DNA of 64,000 nucleotides, taken from NCBI GenBank assembly GCA_964017235.1, contig OZ024928.1:85989566-86053565 (forward strand). Reading direction: 5' to 3'. The translations under genes were made by a program, and so were the position numbers. How positions within the stretch are numbered: position 1 is the first letter of the stretch; every line of letters begins with the position of its first letter. The DNA comes from Sabellastarte sp. h YS-2021. Its lineage: Eukaryota > Annelida > Polychaeta > Sabellida > Sabellidae. The notes beneath the pieces were generated by a model. The model saw nothing but the letters and a program-made list of their open reading frames with translations. It made no database searches and was not told where the DNA came from. Shown piece after piece: positions 34,229 to 64,000 of this stretch.

Positions 34229-35330
34229 TCTGCAGAGATACCCTGAAGATCAAAAATTTCGTCGAAATCGCTCTATGTAGCACGGTTTTCGAAATATTAG
34301 CATTTTTGTGTTTTGCAATTTTTGCGCAAAAATTTGAAAATTCAAAATGGCCGCCATTTTTGGCAAGATAAAATTTTTTTGAAAATTGGCATGGCTACTC
34401 TGCAGAGATACCCTGTGGGTCAAAAATTTCGTCGAAATCGCTCTATCTAGCACGGTTTTTGAGATATAAGCATTTTTATGTTTTGCAATTTTGCAAAAAA
34501 CTCGAAAATTCAAAATGGCCGCCATTTTTTGTGAGAAATTTTTTTTTTGAAAATTGGCATGGCTACTCTGCAGAGATACCCTGCGGATCAAAAATTTCGT
34601 TGAAATCGCTCTATCTAGCAGGGTTTTCGAGATATAAGCATTTTTATGTTTTGCACTTTTTGCGAAAAATTTGAAAATTCAAAATGGCCGCCATTTTTGG
34701 CGAGACAAAATTTATTTGAAAATTGGCATGGCTACTCTGCAGATCTGTGGGTCAAAAATTTCGTCGAAATCGCTCTATCTAGCAGGGTTTTCGAGATATA
34801 AACATTTTTATGTTTTGCAATTTTTGCGAAAAATTCGAAAATTCAAAATGGCCGCCATTTTTGGCGAGACAAAAATTTTTTCAAAATGGGGATAATTACT
34901 CTGCAGAGATACCCTGTGGGTCAAAAATTTCGTTGAAATCGCTCTATCTAGCACGGTTTTCGAGATATAAGCATTTTTGTGTTTTGCAATTTTTGCGAAA
35001 ATTTAAAATGGCCGCCATTTTTGGCGAGATAAAATTTTTTTGAAAATTGGGAAAACTACTCCGCAGAGATATCCTGCGGGTCAAAAATTTCGTCGAAATT
35101 GCTCTATCTAGCATGGTTTTTGAGATATAAGCATTTTTGTGTTTTGCAATTTTTGCGAAAATTTCGAAAATTCAAAATGGCCGCCATTTTGGGCGAGACA
35201 AAAATTTTTTGAAAATTGGGAAAACTACTCCGCAGAGATACCCTGCGGGTCAAAAATTTCGTCGAAATCGCTGTATCTAGCACGGTTTTCGAGATATAAG
35301 CATTTTTGTGTTTTCCTTATTTGGAAAATT
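34229..35330 (+). repeat. 168-bp tandem array, about 7 units
   Basis: Units start near CTCTGCAGAGATACCCTG at 34229, 34397, 34566, 34735, 34900, 35059 and 35228 (spacing 159-169). Each carries GTCAAAAATTTCGTCGAAAT, CGCTCTATCTAGCACGGTTT, TCGAGATATAAGCATTTTTG, and in most a GGCCGCCATTTTTGGCGAGA block. Apparent small ORFs are the repeat read in frame. Confidence 0.9.
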
Positions 35331-35690
35331 CGTAATGATTAATTAATCATTAATTACTCGGCCATTTCTTGACCAATCAATGCCAAAATCTAATGATTTC
35401 CAGATTTTAATAGAATGAATGTATTTGCCAAGTTTCAGGTGAATTGATAAAATTCCTTTCAAGTTATCATCCGGACAAGCTTCCCCATCGAAAAAAAGAC
35501 ATTTTTGGTCATGTGACCTCTCTGATTGGTTGAAATGTCACTGCAGCATATTCAAAAAAATTCCCCAAGGCTACTGCCTAAACCTGCCAAATTTGAAAAG
35601 AATCCGCCTAACGGTTACAGAGTTATAAGGAAAACAAAATGCGGAGCCGGCGGAGCCGCCGGAGCCTGAAGGTCTCCCATACACAAACAA

Positions 35691-38600
35691 TAATAATAAA
35701 ACAGCATACTGTGTAACATATCATTTTTATTATAAATATATTGTAGGTGCTATATATAATACTAAACATTCACAATTGACAAAGTATTCACATATGCTAT
35801 TGTGACATACCACTTATTTCAGACAGCCCACCCCCGGAAAAAAGAGAGAGAGAGGGAGAGAGAGAAAAGAAGATAGGTGGGCCAGGTTTTGAATTTAATA
35901 AATTAGAAATTTCAAGTTTATAATTAATATATGTCTGATATTAACCAAGCAAGATTTCTGCACATAATTAATCAAATTGCAGGGTAAATAGGGGAGTGAT
36001 GCTTGTAAAAAAATTGACATTTGACAAAAAATATCATTTTCCAGTGACTTCAGATTAGTTAACCGTGACATATATATGGTTCTCAGCAACCCTGCAGAAG
36101 TCCAGAGGTTATTTTTTGAAAATTACAAATTGCAACTCAAAACTTCTCATTTATCTATAACTGAGTTAAGTCGGCTCACATGCTTTGGTTTAAACAATGC
36201 TATGACTTGCAATGTTTTTTTTTCAACTGCAAATCATTTTCTTTTAACAAATTAAAAATAGATTTACTTTAGTAAAAATATATAAAATGTAACAATGTAG
36301 GAACTAGATTAAAACCCCAAATACTTACAATTGCTGAAACATCAACAACAAAATTTAGTGTACAATATATAAAAATAAATAAAATATCTGGGAACATAAC
36401 GTTTTTGATCATTACACCTCTATTAAAAGCAGCAAACTCTGAAACAAATACGGACTTCAGAGGATCATATTTGTGCAAAGTAATTTTAGTCCTGCATGGT
36501 TTGAAAGCTGTTGCTTTTTAAGCAATACACCTCACAGATTAAGAAAGACAATTACCATATAAGCATTATCATTTCAGAGTACAATATACAATTGAGAATA
36601 GACTAAGATCAAAAAGGGATTTTTCTTAGAAAGAGTATACCATAAAAGACTTGCATGATGATGCACAAAATAATGTAAACAATGCACATGGACAAAAGGT
36701 ATCACCAACAAAAAAAAACCCACCATGCCTCAGTTAATAAAGTAATTCAGAACATAGCCTCTAACATTATTCACAACGATTAGAATTCAAAATACAGGGG
36801 TGCACAACCTATGAAGGAAACTACTTTATGCTTTACATGAACAAATACTAAAAGTAGTAAAACCATTGCTAATAGAAGTTGAAAAGGTACATAAATATAC
36901 AATTAAAAATCTTAAAAATTATATATCTTTACAAAAAATAATAGCACCAAATGGGAAGAGCAAACTTGCTATTTCATCTTTGAAATCATTAGCCAAGAAA
37001 GAATGCATTGTTCAATATTAGACAAAATCACAAAATATCTTGGGTAACAATTAAACTGGACAAGTTCTTTTGCATTTATATGGCCACATATATGACACCA
37101 AGTCAAGAAATATACATAAATGTTGATTTCACTCAACAAATGTCACAATACAAAATTATTATATAGTCTACATGCCCACTTGGATTCTCTGGCTGCTAAG
37201 TAACAGATGTACAACAGATGTAACTGCAGTATATGAAATTAGCCAATGAGAACATGACCTTTCGTTTTCTTTGACTTGTGGGAAATTCTTATCAAATCTA
37301 TAATTTTTTTCCTACATTAGGCCTCTCAAATATCCCGATGAAAAAAATTGGCTCACATTTTGATTATTATCTTAATTTGCAAGGTTACCCCCTTAAGGGG
37401 CAATTTTAACATTTTTAACTCCCTAAACATGAATTTGATTATATAAATATAATATAAACTTATATCTTACACAAAATTGGGGTCAACTGTTGTGACAACT
37501 ATCTAAATCGTATCACTTATCAAAATATTGTTTAAATGCACAACAGAAAGTGAATTCTCATTTCAGTACATGTACAAGCAATATACATCTATCTGCTCTA
37601 TCATTTAAACTGTGATGTTTAACTCATTTTTATCTGTTTTTTTTTTTTTTTTACTGTCGCAGACATCAGAAGAATTTTTATGATGTAATGAGCTGGAAGT
37701 CTGATCAACTAATATTGTGACTTAAAAGTTTTCATATTGTAGTTACACTTAAATATAATGGAAATGCCAAAGCTTGGAGCTATGACTTAATTTAGGCAAG
37801 CTGTAACACTATACTCCATGTTTACAATGACCATTGAAAGGAAAATATGCCACCTGTGCAGGCAGTGAACAGAAACTGCACAATACACGACTGATTTTAA
37901 TGAAAACACTTTCAAATTGAGATTATTGTAATTTTTTAAATATTTTATAACATAGTCATATGAACACTTCAGTAAAAAGACCTAATAACCCCCATAAAAT
38001 CAAATGAACATGAAACGTTGTGGAAAGTGTATAGAAAAGGAAAAACTGAATATATTTTAATATTAACTATAAACACTGATAAAATAAAATAGTAACACAT
38101 GTCAAAATCAAACAAAGTGGGAGAGTGTTCAGACACTCCGTAGAAATTGTTGGAACATATTCTTAAGTGTTCACAATGTTAAGAGTATGTGCTCTTTATC
38201 CCCTTTAAAAGTACGTTTTCCCTGAGAAAATTTTAAATTTGTATAAGGTAGACACTAGCCATTAGGAAAAATTAATTCTAATTCTGAATTTCTTGTGAAT
38301 AAAAAAGAATGAAATTTTCTTAAAGCTAAATTTTGTTCTTATACAGTATACCTTATAAGTGTTCTTTGGGAAGATAAAGAAGTCTTTATTCAATTTTCAT
38401 GAATCTCATACTGAAAACATATAGCCATTAAAATATGCTGATAGGGATGTTGGTGTTATTTTGACAAGTTCAATGATTACTGTTAAACTTAAATCTTTGT
38501 GTTTGCCTATTATTCACACATTGAGTTTATATATTCTTTGTCTTTGCTTCATTACCAGGTTAACTTTACTGCTACAAATAGGGTACATCCAACTTTTGTG

Positions 38601-39232
38601 TACTGCTGGTCCTTGTAATGTCTGTTATCGCTTTGATAAACATTACAAGTATTGTACACAGACTGACTGGCTGCACAGGTAAACAAAGAACTTAAAAAAT
38701 AAGAAGCTCAGATCATCTTACTACAACTTAAAAAATTCTTTAGAAGATGTGAATTTTAATGAGATTTTAATGTACATACCAGAAATAACAATGGCTATTG
38801 ACCAGACTAGTACTATAAATGCCATAAGCCACTCGTGGAGGTAGGATTATATAATTATAATACAAGAGTAGTGATCAGTACATTTCTACAACCAAAAAGT
38901 TAATAAATCACAACCTTCTTCACACATCAACATGAAATCAAGTTTTAAAACTTTACAGATATTACATACTGACCTTCCCAGGAGATATATATTAAAAAGA
39001 ACCACAACTAAACATGCATATTATGTAAAAAGTTGCCCAAGAATTGCAAACACACAAAGTACAGGAGCTTTGAGGAAAATACTTCAATGAATTTTTTGGG
39101 TCTGGTATAAGTAAATACATGATGACTAACTAAATTTAAATTGTTTTTTGAAAATTTTAACTATGATTAATCAATACAGTCTTAAATAAGTCTAATCATT
39201 AGGAGAAAAAACACTACACTGTCAACTAAATA
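35691..39232. other. 3' flank of PALS1, mostly single-copy, AT-rich
   Basis: No array or element was recognised and only short frames are present. 35838-35870 is (GA)n. Part may be the 3' untranslated region of PALS1, which ends its coding sequence at 40757 on the minus strand, but no poly-A site can be chosen from sequence alone. Confidence 0.4.
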
Positions 39233-40259
39233 ACTAGACTTACACATCGGAGAACCGATGCAAATCTGTATCCACCGGAAAGACAACTCACCAAAGCCAG
39301 TGAACCATCGTTTGACCTTCAAGGAGGGGCCAAAGGTCAAATCTGACATCAGAAGATTCCCAGCCCACAATATCCTGCAAGTTGGTTTCACATTGCAAAC
39401 CTCTAGGATCAATAATAAACGAGCTATAAACCCTTTTAAGTTTGGCTGTCCTCGTTGGACCTTGAAGGAGGGGTCCAAGGTCAAATCTGACCACATCAAA
39501 TGATTCCCAGCTCATGATTTCCTATAAGTTCCTTTACCATCCCAAACCTCTAGGACCAATAATAAGCGGTTTATAAGCACTTTTAAGTTTGGCTATCCTC
39601 GTTTGATCTTGAAGAAGGGGCCCAAGGTCAAATCCGACCACACCAGAAGATTCCCAGCCCATAATTTCCTATAGGTTGATTGATCATCCCAAACCTCTAG
39701 GACCAATAATAAGCGAGTTATAAGCACTTTTAAGTTTGGCTATCCTCATATGACCTTGAAGAAGGGGTCCAAGGTCAAATCTGACCACATCAAATGATTC
39801 GCAGCACATGATTAGGTTGGTTTCACATTGCAAACCTCTAGGACCAATAATAAGGGAGATATAACCACTTTTAAAGTCCACTATGTGGGTTACTTTGGGA
39901 CTCCGTGGATGACCTTGAATTAAGAGCTTCAAGGTCAAATGTCTGCAAGGTTGTAGAGGACATATATATCTGTTATACATATCACCTATGAAGACGTTCA
40001 ACCTTCTACCTATGAGAAACAGCCAGTAGAAAAATGTAGATAATTTTCAAAGAAATGCCCGCGGCGGCAATCTTGTTTTTAAGAATGAGGCTAATTTCCT
40101 TTCCAGAGAAGCTTACCCCCAATGAAGATATCCTGCAAATTTGGTGAACCTAGGTGATGTAGTTTTCCTCTTAGAGCATTAACGCCAAAAATCTCTCTGT
40201 GCGCGGTATAGCGAACGCTAAACCAAAGTATCCACCGGATGCCTCCGGTGGATACAACT
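39233..40259 (+). mobile_element. Tandem-core element E4, 147-bp core, clear ends
   Basis: 5' end ACTAGA, a small hairpin CATCGG...CCGATG, then GTATCCACCGG (39268-39278). The core has about four units of the 147-bp family (CCAATAATAA at about 39408, 39555, 39702, 39843). The 3' hairpin has arms GTATCCACCGG/CCGGTGGATAC (40228-40255), then AACTA. The 5' word and the hairpin arm are identical, the cleanest example of the shared end design. It lies about 500 bp downstream of the PALS1 stop. Confidence 0.75.
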
Positions 40260-40756
40260 ATATACTAAACTGACAATGAATCACAAGAGTATTATTGTAT
40301 TAACTACAGGCTCAAATGTTTCATAAATGAAACTACTGCAGGTATGTAATATCGTGAGTAATCTTATCAGCCTTCTTTTTATACAGCAGACTCTGTATAC
40401 ATATAACCTCGAATGACTACTGGCACTGGGTTTTACATGCATCTCACTTCCTTATAACACCAACAATATTACAGCATGTTTTAATGTCGGGATCTGTGCA
40501 ACTCACTAATTTGTATCTAAATTTATTTGAAGCTGCTTTCTAGTTATACAGAGTCTATTGTATCTAGGTTCATCCCAACTAAACAACCTTTGCCAATCTA
40601 GCCACAGAGTGAAAACTGTACATATTCTGTACTAAGAGTATATTTGATACGAGAATGATGCTATAATACTATATAGTTATATTTTGTGACAATGACTTCC
40701 AAAATGGCAGCCATTTTAATGCGCCAACATTAAATTTGCTTTTTCATTGTGGACAT
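40260..40756 (-). other. Probable PALS1 3' untranslated region
   Basis: Single-copy AT-rich sequence directly after the PALS1 stop in its reading direction. The assignment rests on position only. Confidence 0.4.
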
Positions 40757-63156
<22,400 letters not shown>

Positions 63157-64000
63157 CTGGAGAGCAAAAAGACGAGAGATAATATTGTGTGTAACTTATA
63201 ACATTCAACTGTAATTGAGGTTTCCCTGCTTCTAAATTTAGTTACACATCAGCAACAATGTCATTAAAAAATATACCGAAAGAAAGAAAAAACAAAACAC
63301 ACTGATTTGAATGAACAGAATGTTATCTACCACTGAAGAGTGATATATATTAATTTGGCAGACACTCATGCATTAGCTAGCCATTAAAAGTCCAATAGTA
63401 TCTGTCAAATTAATAAAATACCACATTAAATTGATTAAGCTAGAAATTTTTAAAACCTGTTAATTAACATATTGTGGATATTTACAGAAATCTGCAATTA
63501 ACTCAATGAATTCAATCTAGAAATGTAGTTAAATGCTCCTACTGTTTTGCAATAGTTCCCTGTTGTAACAAAACCTTTGTTATGTAATATTTATAGTTCA
63601 ACACACAGAAGACAAGTTTTAAAATCAAGCATAAATGAAGCAATCACAACTGAATTCCCTATGCACAAAGGTCCATTTAATCCTTGGCTCTCTGGAAACA
63701 GACAATAAATCTGGCCTTTCTACAGACTCAGACATCAACCTCTCCAAGAAAGCTTGATTATACATGCATCCGTTGTGGAATTGAAATATGTTCTTTGGCA
63801 AAAAAATCAATAGTATCTGAATTTCTGTCATCAATGCTTTATTACTCTACACATACATTACTTTTATTAATAAATAATCCTCAAAATCCCGAGGAGACAC
63901 TGAAACCACAGTAAGGCTATACCAGCAAGAGAAATTAGAAAGCACTCCAAACAGCAAAGTATTTGCAGTCTCAAATTCCTCCTAAAGTTGATTTTGTTAT
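63157..64000 (-). other. PALS1 intron sequence up to the window edge
   Basis: The next upstream PALS1 exon must end in one coding base before a GT donor. No stretch here matches the expected pre-L27 residues, so it is read as intron. Confidence 0.4.

Larger units (their letters stand above)
30728..35690 (+). mobile_element. Tandem-core element E3, 5 kb, with the two largest arrays
   Basis: 5' end ACTAGAGGATCGCTCGC, then a hairpin TTTTTGCATAGCAAAAA and AAAGCGTCCC, similar to the start of the element at 57722. 30900-31060 is one unit of the 168-bp family. Then come the 133-bp array (31148-34215) and the 168-bp array (34229-35330). The tail has AATGATTAATTAATCATTAA and ends in a GC-rich palindrome GGAGCCGGCGGAGCCGCCGG (35642-35661). 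The exact 3' end is uncertain. Confidence 0.55.

Noticed and set aside
31148-35330. CRISPR-like array
   Set aside because: The units are long, contiguous and diverge along their length, with no short repeats and unique spacers. This is satellite-like DNA in an animal genome.
34250-35342. Several 65-113 codon frames on both strands
   Set aside because: Each is the 168-bp repeat read through; the peptides repeat with the unit.
63625-63834. Open minus-strand stretch as an upstream PALS1 exon
   Set aside because: The peptide (FLERLMSESVERPDLLSVSR) does not match the pre-L27 part of PALS1 and no in-phase donor with one trailing base was found.

Overview
The window is intron-rich, AT-rich animal DNA packed with mobile and tandem repeats. 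The one host gene recognised is the L27-PDZ-SH3-GK scaffold PALS1/MPP5 (Drosophila Stardust). Its 3' eleven exons lie on the minus strand from 63156 down to a stop at 40757. Together with DIRS, L1-like, PIF/Harbinger and hAT elements, and many tandem-core elements resembling the 'pearl' (Helentron-associated) elements of bivalves, this suggests an invertebrate, most likely a bivalve mollusc. The species call is inference.

Layout. 1-6.4 kb: a DIRS-type fragment with a gag-like ORF (451-1982), a tandem-core repeat copy (1983-2782), and a 5'-truncated L1-like LINE with a 790-residue reverse transcriptase ORF and poly-A tail (3028-5698). 6354-11645: a nearly full-length DIRS-type retroelement (minus strand) with inverted terminal repeats, an internal complementary region, and reverse transcriptase, RNase H and tyrosine-recombinase parts. 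Its right repeat is split by a 417-bp hAT-type MITE. It sits inside an older dispersed repeat that is also interrupted by a 1.2-kb CAGTG-ended element. An inverted, uninterrupted copy of that older repeat at about 17.0-17.4 kb gives the empty site. 13-19 kb: repeat relics, a second hAT MITE with a perfect 8-bp duplication (14232-14718), and a 1.37-kb element with palindrome-rich terminal repeats (17432-18803). 19.4-23.3 kb: a decayed L1-like piece and a decayed PIF/Harbinger transposon (Myb-like gene on +, DDE transposase on -, converging). 24-35.7 kb: back-to-back tandem-core elements, including a 133-bp array of about 23 units and a 168-bp array of about 7 units.

35.7-64 kb is the PALS1 locus: 3' flank, then GK, HOOK, SH3, PDZ and L27 exons. 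Its introns hold further tandem-core elements (42.3-43.5, 46.4-48, 49.6-52.9, 57.7-59.2 and 60.2-61.3 kb). All eleven exons join in phase with GT/AG sites, giving about 561 residues matching the family from the first L27 domain to the C-terminus. The 5' exons lie beyond the window.

Two patterns stand out. First, seven or more elements share an ACTAGA-type 5' end, a terminal hairpin whose arm recurs near the 5' end, and exchangeable tandem cores. Second, at three PALS1 splice junctions the adjacent intron holds decayed tandem copies of the exon/intron boundary itself. No rRNA, tRNA or CRISPR array was recognised.
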